A stretch of DNA of 64,000 nucleotides, taken from positions 35,849,453 to 35,913,452 of the forward strand of contig JAOANR010000014.1 in assembly GCA_030278955.1 (NCBI GenBank). Reading direction: 5' to 3'. Positions 47,045 through 58,394 of the stretch are shown here, piece by piece (position 1 is the first letter of the stretch; each line of letters starts with the position of its first letter). The translations under genes were made by a program, and so were the position numbers. Source of the DNA: Hygrophila difformis (lineage: Eukaryota > Streptophyta > Magnoliopsida > Lamiales > Acanthaceae). A model generated the notes under the pieces. The model was not told the origin of the DNA. It worked only from the letters and a program-made list of their open reading frames with translations, and did not search any database.

Positions 47045-47370
47045 AAACAGTATACTGCACTCGTGTGGATTTCTCGTCCTCTTGAGGACAGCGATGTGCA
47101 GTCATTAGCATCGCTCAAGGACATGGTAGATTTATTTTGATTTTGACATTGCTTATTTTGATTGGTATGTAATGGAAATGAAACTAAAGGGTTCTTCTCC
47201 AATAAGGACTTCTATGTAGACTTTGCAGCAAATAAACCCTTTGGGTTTCTGTATAACGAATGGCTCCATTATTCTTATGCAGCAAATTTTGCAGAAAACA
47301 CCTATCAGGTCCTGCACCGTCGAAGTCCATTAGAGCGTGAGAAAATTATACATTGGTACGACAATTCAAG
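47045..47370 (+). pseudogene. PUS10: PUS10 fragment (tRNA pseudouridine synthase), broken
   Basis: PUS10 makes pseudouridine in the tRNA T-arm. An exon at 47045-47125 encodes KQYTALVWISRPLEDSDVQ then SLASLKDM, bounded by AG and GT. After a short intron the frame QQILQKTPIR at about 47280-47309 continues, with one base missing, into VLHRRSPLEREKIIHW. That block is typical of the PUS10 C-terminal catalytic domain. Similarity then fades. Only two exons of a much larger gene are present, so this is a captured or duplicated piece. Confidence 0.8.
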
Positions 47371-47440
47371 TTTACTAGACCTATTATCTAAGGTATCGTT
47401 TACTGTTTGACACAAGCATTTGTTTATCCACTTAGCTGTT

Positions 47441-48220
47441 AAAGTAATTCTATGCTCATATCTTTTGATTGCCTCATTCTTGTTAGGTTTCTCCTTTGTA
47501 ATGAAATTACTGTGTTTGATTACACAATTTTGTTTCTTTTTCCTTTTTTAGTATTTTTGTTTTATTTTGTTATATGTTACTTGTGTGTGAATTTTATATG
47601 ATTGTTTTGTCTTGTTCTTGAATGTGTGTTGTATTACGTCTTGTGGTGATTGTTGAGTTTGTTGCGTGTTTGCCTTTTTCTTGCAAGTTTAATTGAGCAC
47701 TTGTTTTTTGCTTACCAATGAAAGTAGTTCGATGCTCATATTTTGATTGCCTAATTCTTGTTAGGTTTCTGTTTTGCAATGAAATTATTGTGTATGTTTA
47801 CACATTTGTGATTCTTTTTCTTTTTTTGAGTATTTTTGTTTTATTTTCTTATATGTTACTTGTGTGTGAATTTTATTTGATTGTTTTGTCTTGTTCTTGA
47901 ATGTGTGTTGTATTACGTCTTGTGGTGATTGTTGAGTTTGTTGTGTGTTTGCCTTTTTTCTTGCAAGTTTAATTGAGCATCCAGTGAAAGTAGTTTTATG
48001 CTCATATGTTTTGATTGCCTAATTCTTGTTAGGTTACTGCTTTGCAATGAAATTATTGTGTCTGTTTACACATTTGTGTTTTTTTTTTTTCCTTTTTGAG
48101 TATTTTTGTTTTATTTTGTTATGTATTACATGTGTGTGAATTTTATATGATTGTTCTGTCCTAATCTAATCTTGAATGTGTATTGTATTACATCTTGTGG
48201 TGAAATATGTAATTATGTTT
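47441..48220 (+). repeat. Three tandem copies of a ~270-bp unit
   Basis: Copies start near 47442, 47724 and 47990 (periods about 282 and 266). Each opens with atgctcatat, continues through gattgcctaattcttgttagg and atatgttacttgtgtgtg, and closes with attacgtcttgtggtgattg. The sequence is T-rich like a plant intron. It lies immediately after the PUS10 fragment, so it is probably an expanded intron segment. Confidence 0.85.
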
Positions 48221-48429
48221 TGTTTTATCTTTATTCAGTCATTATATTCTCAATTAAGTGTTTATAGTCTCACTTTATTTTCATTCTGCTCTGTGATGAA
48301 TATGGTGGGAGCCCCCCCTAGGACTCTCCATCTCCATGGCCTTTTGAAAGGTATTCAAAAACAAATTCATACTAATGACTTTAGTAAAAAAGACATTAAT
48401 GACTGCAATATTTTAGTTAGAAGCAAATA

Positions 48430-48700
48430 GGAGTTCAAAGAAACCCGAGTATGCCTATATCAAGGCAAATTATCCAGTGTAAGAAATCAAGCTTTACGGT
48501 GGAGGTCCCAAGGAAATTAATGCTAATAAGCTTTATAAATAGAATTTGCAAGGTAATACTTTTTGCACAGAATCATGTGGGCTTACTGATCCCAGCCTGT
48601 GTGCGACCTCCGCTGCTGAGTCACCCTGTGCGAAATCAAGCAACGCAGCCGCTGCTCAAAACAAGGAAGATGGTCCTGACTATTGACAACTAAAGTACTA
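48430..48700 (+). other. Coding-like stretch, unidentified
   Basis: Two short plausible coding pieces appear: KKPEYAYIKANYP followed by KLYGGGPKEINANKLYK (about 48440-48547), and an alanine-rich frame (about 48590-48680). They lie on the + strand like the neighbouring fragments and may be exons of another captured gene. I do not recognise them. Confidence 0.3.
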
Positions 48701-49016
48701 AGAAGAAGAAAGTTCTTTACAGGTACCAAAGCTTCCAAATAATAGCCAAGTGGAAAGCAACAATATACAAGACTTCCTCTGTCCATTAACATATTTTTAT
48801 CTTCCTTGGTATCCGCTCTGTTTTATTCACCTGTTGTTTTGTTTCTTGAATTGAAATCCATGGTAAGTGTGTAGAGATGTTCTTAGTTGATTTCCTTGGA
48901 TGGTTGATTTTTTCTATTCTGATGATGGGATTCATCTTTTTGGTTCTATATTTCTCTTTATAATGGTTGTTGATACGAGAAGGAGAGTTTGGATTTCTGA
49001 GGCTCTCTGTTCCAGT

Positions 49017-49611
49017 GCGCGATTTGGTCAATTGACATATCTGAGGTGCTCTGGAATTGATTCACTCATTTTTATAAGTTTTACCATCTTATTTTGCTAT
49101 GACAGTTACATATGGATTCATTTCTAGTCATTAATTTTCCTAAATTCTTTTCTTGTTGCAGGATCTATGAAGGGATCATTACGAAGGGTGATTTTATTGT
49201 TAATATAAATACAAGGAAAAAAATGAAGCTAAGATTATCAGCAAGATAATGAACTTTATGATCATGTTGTTTTTTATTGCATAATCCTGATTCCTGATCC
49301 TTTCTGACATGTTGCAGGTTCCTTTTCTGATATCCCAATGCATATTTGTTTTTATATTTGTTTGGTTATGAATGAGGACATGTAAATTGTTTTAAAGCCT
49401 TTACAGCTAGTAATGTACTTAAATTTTATGTGTGTCACCTATCAAGTGATTCATCTTTTCAACAAAGATGTTGGACAATTGTTGTTTAATTTTTCACTTT
49501 TCTTTCTTTTCTAGTAATGTTTTATTGACTTTTTCCCTCATAAAAAACAGGATATTCAACAAGCACATGCAGGGCAAATAGTAGCTGTATTTGGTGTAGA
49601 TTTTGCCTCAG
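49017..49611 (+). pseudogene. Mitochondrial elongation factor G fragment, broken
   Basis: mEF-G translocates tRNA-mRNA on mitochondrial ribosomes. Exon pieces: RFGQLTYLR ending 49045 (donor gtgctc); 49162 onward IYEGIITKGDFIVNINTRKK; and 49551-49611 DIQQAHAGQIVAVFGVDFAS. The Arg codon is split AG/G across the first intron. These are consecutive blocks of domain II of EF-G. The middle exon decays after KKMK into stops. The GTPase domain and the rest are absent. Intact intron boundaries indicate a genomic-level duplication. Confidence 0.85.
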
Positions 49612-49755
49612 GTATTAATGCCAATACGAAAAACTCTTTTCTACAATGGTGTTGCTTGTTGGGTGGAGGTGGAGGGAGTTGTTGCTAGGCATAGTTATTA
49701 CTAAGGTCAATTGATTTGCTTGCCTGAAATACCTCCTTTAATTGTCAATTGATTT

Positions 49756-50065
49756 TTGCTATTCTGATGAGGGAATCAATTCTATATTTCTCTTTATATG
49801 TTCGTTATATATATGCACTATGCAGGCAGTTCCATTTCATGTTTAAGGTAGATAGTTTTGTTATGTTCAGTGTCTGTAGATATTGACAAGTCTTTTGGAT
49901 CAGTATACTTTTGCTATTCTGATGAGGGAATCAATTCTATATTTCTCTTTATATGTTCGTTATATATATGCACTATGCAGGCAGTTCCATTTCATGTTTA
50001 AGGTAGATAGTTTTGTTATGTTCAATGTCTGTAGATATTGACAAGTCTTTTGGATCAGTATACTT
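49756..50065 (+). repeat. Two tandem copies of a 155-bp unit
   Basis: 49756-49910 is repeated almost perfectly at 49911-50065. Shared words include ctattctgatgagggaatc, tatgcactatgcaggcag and tattgacaagtcttttgg. A single base (gttcagtg/gttcaatg) is the clearest difference, so the duplication is recent. It lies between the EF-G and GH127 fragments. Confidence 0.9.
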
Positions 50066-50082
50066 TTGCTGGTGATGAATAG

Positions 50083-50585
50083 GCCTTGAAGATGGTGGTA
50101 TGGATGGTCGATTACTTCAATAAGCGTGTGCAGAATGTGATACCCAAATACACACTAACACGACATTGGAAATCATTGAATGAAGAAACAAGAGGCATGA
50201 ATGATGTCCTCTACAAATTGTACAGCGTAACAGTGAGGAATATGAAATGTGTGTGGCGGATTAGGCCATGTTTCTGTTTTATGCTTTAAGTGATATTAGA
50301 TGGTGTTTGTCTGTGCAGGGTGACCAAGAAAACTTGAATTTAGCTCATCTTTTTGATAAACATGCTTCCTAAGACTGCTAGTTGTTAAGGTATTCCAAGG
50401 AATTCTTACTTATTCTATGCCCACTTCGTTTTGCTATTAAGTCAATGAATGTGTGTTGCTGGTCTGCTAAATGCATTTTCTCACTTGCAGGCTGATGATT
50501 TATCCGCTTTCATGCAAATACACATGTCCCTGTAGTTGTTGGAGCACAAATGCGATACGAAGGTACCGGTGATCCACTTTACAAG
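50083..50585 (+). pseudogene. GH127/DUF1680 (beta-L-arabinofuranosidase-like) fragment, broken
   Basis: Family members are plant cell-wall-type glycosidases. Three exon pieces: 50083-50233 ALKMVVWMVDYFNKRVQNV then HWKSLNEETRGMNDVLYKLY; 50319 onward GDQENLNLAHLFDK, running into a stop; and about 50491-50585 ADDLSAFHANTHVPVVVGAQ then MRYEGTGDPLYK. The order and spacing match a continuous stretch of the family. The catalytic cysteine region downstream is absent. GT and AG dinucleotides flank the pieces. This is a dead fragment on the same strand as PUS10 and EF-G. Confidence 0.82.
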
Positions 50586-51250
50586 GTGTGCCTCACCTCT
50601 GCTTTTCGAATCCATTATGGCTGAATTATAACAGGGTAAATAAAATTAATCAGTTTTTCTCAAAATTTTTAATGAAGAATATATAAACTTGAATGATGAA
50701 AATTTGATAGAAGCGAAACTTAAATTGATCATCAAGTTGGTCGTTCCTGTTATAGTAATTAATCTCTTTTATATATATTGATCTATTTAGGTTTCTCGAA
50801 TACGATGGTATATGGCGGAATTCTCAGAAAGTTAAAGTTTCCCAAAATCAAGGATGAGAAGCGGTCTGGTCGACCTTGCTGGATTAGAGGGAAATGGAGT
50901 CCATGGTGCAACGACGGAATGATTTGAAATAAGGAGACTATGTAAGGAAGTCCACATGACAGTTTAGTGGTTTTTTGTAATTATTACACCTTTGTGGTTT
51001 TTTTGATAATGTCAACAATATATGTTTAGTTATATGACTATTGTAAGTTGTAATGTATTCTTGATGATGTAGTATATATTCAGTTATGATTCAGATTTTG
51101 TAATTAAATGGGAGTGGGTTTCTATGTGCACTTTTGTATTCTCGAATTAGTTTTCTAAAAAAATTACAAATATCTCCGAAATTTCTCCCGAAATTTCTAA
51201 TATCTTTGAAATTTCTCTAAATTTATATGTCCGATATAGATACCGAAACC
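50586..51250. other. Tail of the gene-fragment tract
   Basis: Around 50810-50930 a coding-like text (KFPKIKDEKRSGRPCWIRG) is visible but unidentified. From about 51150 the words gaaatttctc and ccgatatttaaaacc resemble the ends of a repeat family. Confidence 0.25.
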
Positions 51251-52260
51251 GATATTTAAAACCTTGCTCATCAATCATGTTGCTTAGCTTGTTGATTGAA
51301 GAAGTTGAACCTAGAAATGTTTCCTCATAAAATAAGATACTAGATATATTAAATATAATTAAATAATCAACTTAAATTTTTTAAAATTAAAGAAAATGAA
51401 GTAAATTATACTTAATTAATTAGATTATGTTAAAGAAAAAGAAAATATTATCCTATTAAATTAAGTATAAAATAATACAAAAAGTAATATTAATATAATT
51501 CGGAACACGTACATATAATTCAATATAGTAATAAATAATAAATTTAATTATTAAATTAAACTAAATAATAAATAATATATTTAATTAAAATTAACTATAA
51601 AATACAATTATAAAAATAGTATATAAAAATGTATAAAAACAAAACTAAGAGAAAATAAATTTGTGTTTTGAAATTAACTATAAAATACAATTATAAAAAT
51701 AGTATATAAAAATGTATGAAAATAAAAATAAGAGAAAATAAATTTGTGTTTCTGAAATAAATAAGCTACTGAAGTTTTTTGGTAGCTAATTCGATTGTAG
51801 AATTTTTATACAGAAGTGAAAAAAAAATTTAATTTTCATTTAAAAGAAATGGATAAAGCGATTGAAATTTTAGGTCGCTAATTCTGTTGCGATTGAATTA
51901 GCTACCAAAATATATCGATACTTAGATTGTTGCACCTATTTATAACTTCACATACCATACTTAGATTGTTGACCTATTTATTTTGTGTGTTAAATAGGGT
52001 ATTAATCAATGGCCACGATTTCAATTAATTTATGATCCAACAGGTATAATTGAGATTTAGATTTTTTTTTTTGCTTGCGCTTTTATGAGATAAAAGGCTG
52101 CGCTTTTTTTTTTTTGCAAAGTTCTAGTACAACGCTAGTGTTTAGCTTTTGAAATAATTTAAGCAAAGATATCGGATTCGAACATTTGGGTATGCAGAAT
52201 TCTGTTTGGGAAAGACCATCATTCAATGCCCATCAGATCTTCTAATGATTAGTTTTTTTT
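51250..52260. other. AT-rich DNA with small repeats
   Basis: An 83-bp unit is duplicated in tandem at about 51591-51756 (ttaactataaaatacaatta twice). A short inverted repeat, ttggtagctaattcgattg near 51779 against cgattgaattagctaccaa near 51889, may mark a small foldback element. No gene. Confidence 0.6.
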
Positions 52261-52262
52261 TT

Positions 52263-52309
52263 TGGGTGGGGGGGGGGGGGGGGGGGGGTGGGGGGGGGGG
52301 GGGGGTGGC
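52263..52309. repeat. Poly-G tract
   Basis: About 45 bases of G interrupted by a few T and one C, directly after a T run. Such a tract can form a G-quadruplex, but its length and position also invite sequencing or assembly error. Confidence 0.8.
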
Positions 52310-52799
52310 GGGGCTATGGATATCCATTATACACCAGAAAGTATTATTTTCAACAACTAATTTTCACCTCTAAACCTGAAACCTCATCTCCCCCAAAGTT
52401 TAACTTTTCAAACTTCAAACTCTAAATTCTAATTATTTATCTCTATCATCAAATACCATTATTCAAAACTATTTCAATTTAAAATTATTTTTCACCATTA
52501 TTCCAAAATCCAGACTTTAAACTCGAAATCCTAAACTCTAATTATTTGTCAAACATAGCCAGAAGACTACTAAAAAGGAAATACATAAAAAAAAAAATCA
52601 ATTTGGCTATAGGTCTAGAACCCATTTCAAAAACTAATGCCTTTTACTAACCTGTACAGGCTATATTGCAAAAAAAAAAAAAAGGGAAAACAAGGGCCCA
52701 AACCCTATAAGCAAACATTTATTATAGTCAAAGCCCCATTATTTGAATCTTTATAGTTTCGGCCCTATAAGGAAAGTTAATAGTTAATGATAAACAAGC

Positions 52800-53490
52800 A
52801 TTTTAGTTAAATAGCGTGGTAAACCAAATAACAAGAAATTGGTTAATATCTTATGGTATATGTGGTTAACCATATTGATGTAGCATGGTAAACCACATAC
52901 CAAAAACTTGGTAAACACTATATGGTATCTGTGGTAAAGCACATATCAATACAATGGTAAAGACCAAATGTTTTATGTGGTAAAGCACATACCAATAGCA
53001 TGGTAAACCACATACTATAAACTTGGTAAATACCATATGATATCTGTGGTAAACCATATTGGTATAGCATGGTAAACTATATACCAAGAATGTAATACTG
53101 AATTGGACGGTCCTGAAAGTAATTGGACGGTCCGTGCATGGACCGTCCCGCTGACTGTCCTTAGTTTTAGAAAAAAAAAACGTCACCGCTGTGCCATGGT
53201 ATTTGTGGTAAAGCACATAAGGACAGCGTGGTAAACCACACACCAATAACTTGGTAAATTCCATATGGTATCTATGGCAAACCATATTTGTATAGTAACG
53301 ACATACCAAGCACTTGGTAAATACCATATGATATATGTGGTAAAGCACATACCAATGACTTGGTCAACACCATAAGGTATTTATGGTGAAACACACGCCA
53401 ACAAAGTGGTAACCACATACCAAGAACTTGGTAAATTCCATATGGTATATATTGTAAACAAGAGACTAGTGGGATGGACCCTCGGTGGAC
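52800..53490. repeat. Minisatellite with internally palindromic ~50-60-bp unit
   Basis: Repeated words are tggtaaa(c/g)cacatacca, acttggtaaatacc and atatggtatctgtgg, arranged so that each unit contains ggta and tacc in mirror positions. About ten irregular units are visible. The 160- and 77-codon minus-strand frames here are repeat-encoded, not genes. A short non-repeat insert with ggacggtcc palindromes lies at about 53100-53160. Confidence 0.75.
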
Positions 53491-54020
53491 TCTCCGATGT
53501 GTCATAGTATTAAGTGTACAAATAAAATATTTTTCATGGTAACTTACATAGGTGACATCTGGTAAGTGTCATTGTAAGGTAGTGGTAGGAATGGAATGAT
53601 ATCCGTGGTAATCAATACAGGATGAATACGGTAAGAATGAATGATATGTGGTAATTTAAAAAATATCCATGCCGTATCCATTGAGTTTAGCACATTCCTC
53701 TTGTGTGGGTTACCACATCAAACTTATTTTAGTTACCACATGTTTGTAATGTAAGTTACCATGCTAAGCTATGTAGGGTTTAGGGATTTTTTATTTTTAT
53801 CTTTTTGGGTTTAGGATTTTTAAGGCTGTATGGTTTAGGGTTTTAAAGAGTGTAGGGTTTATGGTTTTTAAGATTGTAGGGTTTAGGATTTTTAAGATTG
53901 TAGGTTTAGGGTTTTTAAATAATTATGTGCTAAGTAGTTGAACAAGTTATGGTAACCTTATCCTACACTTATGGTATGTCATGCAGTATAGATGTGGTAA
54001 ACCACATAAGCGAACATGGT
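53490..54020. repeat. Diverged ggtaa repeats and telomere-like tttaggg array
   Basis: At about 53765-53925 tttaggg-type words recur with spacers (gtagggtttaggatttttaa). They form units of roughly 25 bp containing the plant telomere heptamer singly, not in perfect head-to-tail array. Before and after it (53520-53760, 53940-54020) scattered ggtaa(g/c) words continue the upstream minisatellite. Confidence 0.55.
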
Positions 54021-55473
54021 AAGTTTATCCATTCGAAGGTTTAGGGTTCAAAACCGAAGTCAACGTCTTGATGAATTATGTATTATCGTATCATCTCAAT
54101 TTATTAAAATTGTCACCATAAGTGTAATTACTATTAATCCAAATGCATGTATCTATCTATATATCTATCTATACATAAAACTAATAACAATCCTCACACA
54201 CAGTTTCCCTCCCAAATTTCACTCGTCAAATCCAATTATTTTATTACTTTCTCTCACACACACTAAAAAGCCCTCCAAAAAATAAAGAAAATAAAAATGA
54301 CATGGAAATTAGTTGCTTACCATCCAATCAGATTATTCCCACTTACACAAATATTAAATGCTCTCACAAAGTCCAGACATTTCCCATCAATTCAAATTCT
54401 TGAAAATTATCTCCTCTTAATAAAACCTAGCACCTAATGCTCTGTATACAAACCACTTTTCCCTTCTTAAATGCGTCTGTCTACTCAGAAGATTTTTAAT
54501 TTTTCGTACATTTTTCAAAAAACGATTCAGGTCTCATCTTTGATATCTAGATTTGCATCTATATTTTGAATTTTGAATTTGCATGGCTTCCAAAACATTA
54601 TTCGAGAGTCGAGACCTTCTTTCTGGTTTATCGATTCCTTCATGCCCTCTCTCTCCGTGACTCGCCAAGTCTCCAGTTATAAATCTGACTGAATCTTATC
54701 AGTTTCGTTCTGTACTGACAATTTCTTGGGGTTGTTTTGTAGGTCAACGAGGAAATAAGAAGAGCCAGACCCTCGGACGTTCGCTGCAGCATCCACAGTC
54801 ACCATCCCTGCCGTCTCGCCACCATCTTCAGTTCCACTTTCGCTGCCGCCTTCTGCGCCGTTCGCCTCCGTCTCATCATCCACCTCCACCCCCGCCTCCG
54901 TATCAGCCTCTGCTATTATTTCTTTATTATGTTTCTTTGATTTATTGTTATATACGATGGCAAGAAATTACTGGGTTGTGTGGGTTGTGTATGGTTTTAG
55001 TTTTGCAGATTACAATAGGAGTTTTCAACCCTACAGGTAAGCATTTGTAAAATATGATTTTTTTTTTTTTGCTCTTTTTTCTCTTTTAGGTTTGTATCTT
55101 TTTTTGGTTTGTGTTCTGATTGTGTTTTTCCGGTGTTCATGTTGAATTAGATCATTTCTACAAGGATTACCAGAGCGATCAGAAGTTCTAAAGTACCACC
55201 TACTCTTCGATTGGAGTTGTAAGTTATTTTTGTGTGTTTTCATAGTATCTTTGTTTGACATTACCCAGGTTATTTCCCTAATTTCTGGACATACTTTAGA
55301 AGGCCCGCTTAACTATTATTAAGGGGCAGCTCATGAAGGCAAGTAAATTATATAGGTTTTAATTTGTTTTTGTTGCTGGTTTTATGATTCTGTTTAGTGA
55401 CTTCATATGCGATATTTGGACCGATTCACTTGAGTGTCTCATCCACTGTAAGGTCAGCTAATATTCTCTGTTA
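54020..55473. other. Intergenic DNA with a GC-richer segment
   Basis: No gene is secure. At 54740-54910 a GC-rich stretch gives an acidic, glycine/glutamate-rich minus-strand frame (EANGAEGGSESGTEDGG) of 70 codons. It could be the start of an unannotated exon or a repeat by-product. The rest is AT-rich. Confidence 0.3.
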
Positions 55474-55838
55474 AGTTTTTTGGCACCTCGAAAAGCCAAA
55501 AAAGTCCTTCTGGGATAAGCAGCCTAAGGGGTGCTTCTCCCAAAAGCAGAAGCCAAAAGCACCTCGTAAAATGTGCAGGGACTTAAATACCCCACTACTT
55601 AATATAAATTACACTATAAATATATCTTATTATCATATTAACTATCACGTCCTTTTTGGTAATTACAACATTCCAAAAGCACTTTTCATTTTTATTCATC
55701 CAAACATACTTTTTAGAAAAAGCCGCTTTTCAAACATTCCATCAAAATACAAAAGTTACATGCTTTTGCTTTTGACTTCTGCTTCTGCTTCTACTTTTGG
55801 CTTTTGCTTTTTTCAAAAGCCAATCCAAACGGGCCCGA
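55474..55838. mobile_element. Tourist/Harbinger-like MITE, inverted relative of 15541
   Basis: Read in reverse it starts gggcccgtttggattggc and shares the agcagaagcagaagtcaaaag and gcttttggaatg regions with the element at 15541. The distal end (near 55480, gcacctcgaaaagcc) corresponds to an internal site of that copy, so this one is truncated or internally deleted. Confidence 0.6.
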
Positions 55839-55869
55839 ATTATCAAACAATAAAGTGTGTAGAGTAGGA

Positions 55870-56176
55870 ATTTAGATTCAAAATTTATAGTAGTGTATTT
55901 TAAACAAAATTTATACCGAAATATCCATTAGAAATTGAGAAAACTGCCACAGAGAGAACTTCCTTCGATTGTCATTCCAATCAGGACACGGATAGAGAAC
56001 ATCAACAAGAGAGAGGATGTGACCACTCGACCTAAGCAGCCACAGAACCCAGACGATCGAAATGGCAACAACCAAGGGCATCGATCCCCTCAGAAACAAG
56101 ACCAAAATCCGAACCTTCTGGAGAATAATGAATAGGCAGTTATGGGGACATAACTGTAATCTTAAAGGGGGAAGGA
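55870..56176 (+). pseudogene. 3' end of a retroelement polyprotein plus polypurine tract
   Basis: A basic, proline- and asparagine-rich tail reads RTRIENINKREDV and NPNLLENNE, stopping at 56135. It is followed by a polypurine run (about 56164-56175) directly before TGTAACAACCC. This order (polyprotein end, polypurine tract, LTR start) is that of an LTR retrotransposon. Upstream domains are missing. Confidence 0.45.
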
Positions 56177-56463
56177 TGTAACAACCCGAATATTATGTAT
56201 CCCAAATCAATAAATAAACAAATTCAAATTGTTTTGAACTACGTAATGACTTGATCCATTCACAGGGTACGTAGGCAACTTGGAAATTTCAATTCTGGGT
56301 TCAGTCAAACAATAATCAAACAACAAACAATCAACAATGAAACAATAACTCAATAACACAATATCACAAAATAATATCATAACCGAAAGCATCCTAACGT
56401 TTAACTCGAGAAAAACCGAAACACAACCTCGAGGGCGAAGTTGATTCTTAAGGGGGGTAGACT
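56177..56463 (+). mobile_element. LTR start and internal retroelement remnant
   Basis: TGTAACAACCCG at 56177 looks like an LTR 5' end. The last 70 bases (about 56395-56463) resemble another polyprotein end followed by a purine-rich run at 56451-56459. That suggests two retroelement junctions fused within 290 bp. Confidence 0.4.
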
Positions 56464-57960
56464 GTAATATCCGGGAAATTTGTTAAGAGAAACGGAGATT
56501 AAATTCGAGAACAATACGAACATAAACCCGAGTTCATAATAAATTTAAGATAGGAATCTCGACCCAGAAATGACCCGAAAAGTCGAACCGAAAACATAGA
56601 TGATAGAAAACTGACAAAGAAAAGAAGAAAAGACCCGACGGACCACACGAACCACTCGAACCGGCCAAACCGGGCCCCGCGCCCTCCGCACGCGCACGCG
56701 CGACCACCGTGCGAAACAAGGGTGACGCGTCCCAGGATTAGATCGCGCGTAGTTCGTGCGGACAAAAGCATACGTGCGCGTCACCACCGCGCCAGAGATG
56801 CAGAAGGTGTAAACTTTCCTTCCATGGTGATTTTCTTGCCAAAAATCCGATCCTTATCGATGGCAAGCGGATCACAGCCTTAGGAAAGGCTAAAAGTCGG
56901 GATTGGGACGCCCCCATCCCCATTTTTACAGAAAACAAAAGTTGCTCTCCCTCATTCTTCCTCTCCAAGCTTAAAACCCTTCAAGTCCATTTTTCGGCAA
57001 GGATTCCGGCGAAGACGGGATGACCGGGACGAAGCCTCTGCCATCTAGGACCTTGAGATCGGAGAAGTTGGTCGTTCGTCGCGACCCTAGGACGTTCGAA
57101 AAGCCCCTACAACAATCCTATTCTCTAACTAAGTAAGTCAAAACCTTACTCTACAATTTTTGTGGTTCCTTGTCGTTTAAAACAAAAGATCTAGACTCGT
57201 AACTAAAATCGGATTTCAAAAACCCTCTTTTCGACCAATTTCAGTAAATCGACTAAAACTCTATCTTTGGGAATTCAAACAAAAAACTTTTCAACATAGA
57301 TTTTGTTCATAAGACCGTGATCTACCTTGTGTCAAAATTTCAGCCATTTCCATGAAGATTTGATACCCCAAATTGTGACGTAAAGTTTCTGTGTAGAAAT
57401 CGAACGCTCGAAACCTTGACAGTTTTTATGATCCAATTTGGTGCATGTTTTTCATCCATTTCTAGACCGAACCAAACTTACATTTGTAAACAAAAGTTGT
57501 TGATATTTATGTCTAGATCATGCATATAAAATTTTATAAATTTTAGATTCATTTGATATGCTAAAACGGACGAAATCTGAAACTGTGTCGGACCGATTTT
57601 TAAAACCTTACGTGGGCAGTGTTTTGTGAGCAATTTTTGAACACTTGAATCTCATTATTTCCAAAAGCTTAAAACACGAAGGTTGTTCATTAAGGTATCA
57701 TCTACAACCTGTAAAAATTTCGGACTAATTGGAATTGAATTGAATTTTTTATCTGTGTTGGACTAGATTGTGTCGGATTTGGCCTTTCTAGTAGAAAACT
57801 TTTCTTGCAATAAACTCGATTTTTGACCACTTCGAAACTTATTTCCAAAAACTCGAAATATGAAAGTTGTTCGTATAGTTGTCCTTGAGCTACTGTGTAA
57901 ATTTCAGAATTTTTGAATTAAAGATGAATTTTTAATTTAAAAAGGCGTAATCTGTGACGA
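56464..57960 (+). mobile_element. LTR fragment of a Ty3/gypsy-type element
   Basis: It begins TGTAATATCCGGG right after the purine tract. Composition alternates between a GC-rich part (56640-56800, cgcgcacgcg words) and an AT-rich part with repeated aaatttcag and tttttaaaac words. No coding domain. It ends undefined, near a PPR gene fragment, so it is a truncated or solo LTR. Confidence 0.4.
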
Positions 57961-58114
57961 ATTGGATTTTTAAAACTTGGGAAAACTCGAACTATGAAAT
58001 GCGATATCGAATCTCTTGTGTACGACGAAACATAAAGAACTTACAGTGAATATACAGAATATGTAATTGGCAGAAGCAAATACAAGAATTATAGAGCTAC
58101 TTCTGATTTCATAC

Positions 58115-58384
58115 CTGTGAAGAATGTTTTTCCAGCCATTTTCACTGTCTCCGCGTTGTCTCCTTGGAACCTTATTTTCAACCTCTACCTCTGTACCAAC
58201 AGCCATCATCCTTTCGATAAGTTCATTAACCTCCCGTTTATTTCCACTTTTATCTAACTGCTCAATTATGGGCATGAAGGCTGCAGGATCAAATTTACAA
58301 CCTCTCTGCAGCATTTTCTTCAGAATTTCATGCGCACATTCCAAGCTGTCGTTGGCACATAGCTTGTCAATGAGATCATTGTAA
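58115..58384 (-). pseudogene. Exon fragment of a pentatricopeptide-repeat (PPR) protein
   Basis: PPR proteins bind organellar RNA. The minus-strand frame reads LIDKLCANDSLECAHEILKK then MLQRGCKFDPAAFMPIIEQL and NKREVNELIERM. That is about two helical PPR-type repeats, followed by a basic tail ending NILHR at 58115 and a donor gtatga. The upstream edge near 58384 has no clear acceptor. With LTR debris on one side and a MITE fragment on the other, this is a displaced gene piece and not a complete gene. Confidence 0.6.
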
Positions 58385-58394
58385 TGAAAAACAC

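Noticed and set aside
52263..52309. Poly-G tract as a functional quadruplex switch
   Set aside because: No gene or promoter nearby, and homopolymer error is a simpler explanation.
52866..53505. 160-codon minus-strand ORF with repeated VCGLP and YHMVFTK text
   Set aside because: Encoded by the minisatellite unit; no non-repeat coding signal.
53765..53925. True interstitial telomere array
   Set aside because: TTTAGGG occurs singly with spacers, not in perfect head-to-tail repeats.
56499..56968. Several overlapping minus-strand ORFs in GC-rich DNA
   Set aside because: They lie inside an LTR; high GC reduces stop codons in all frames.
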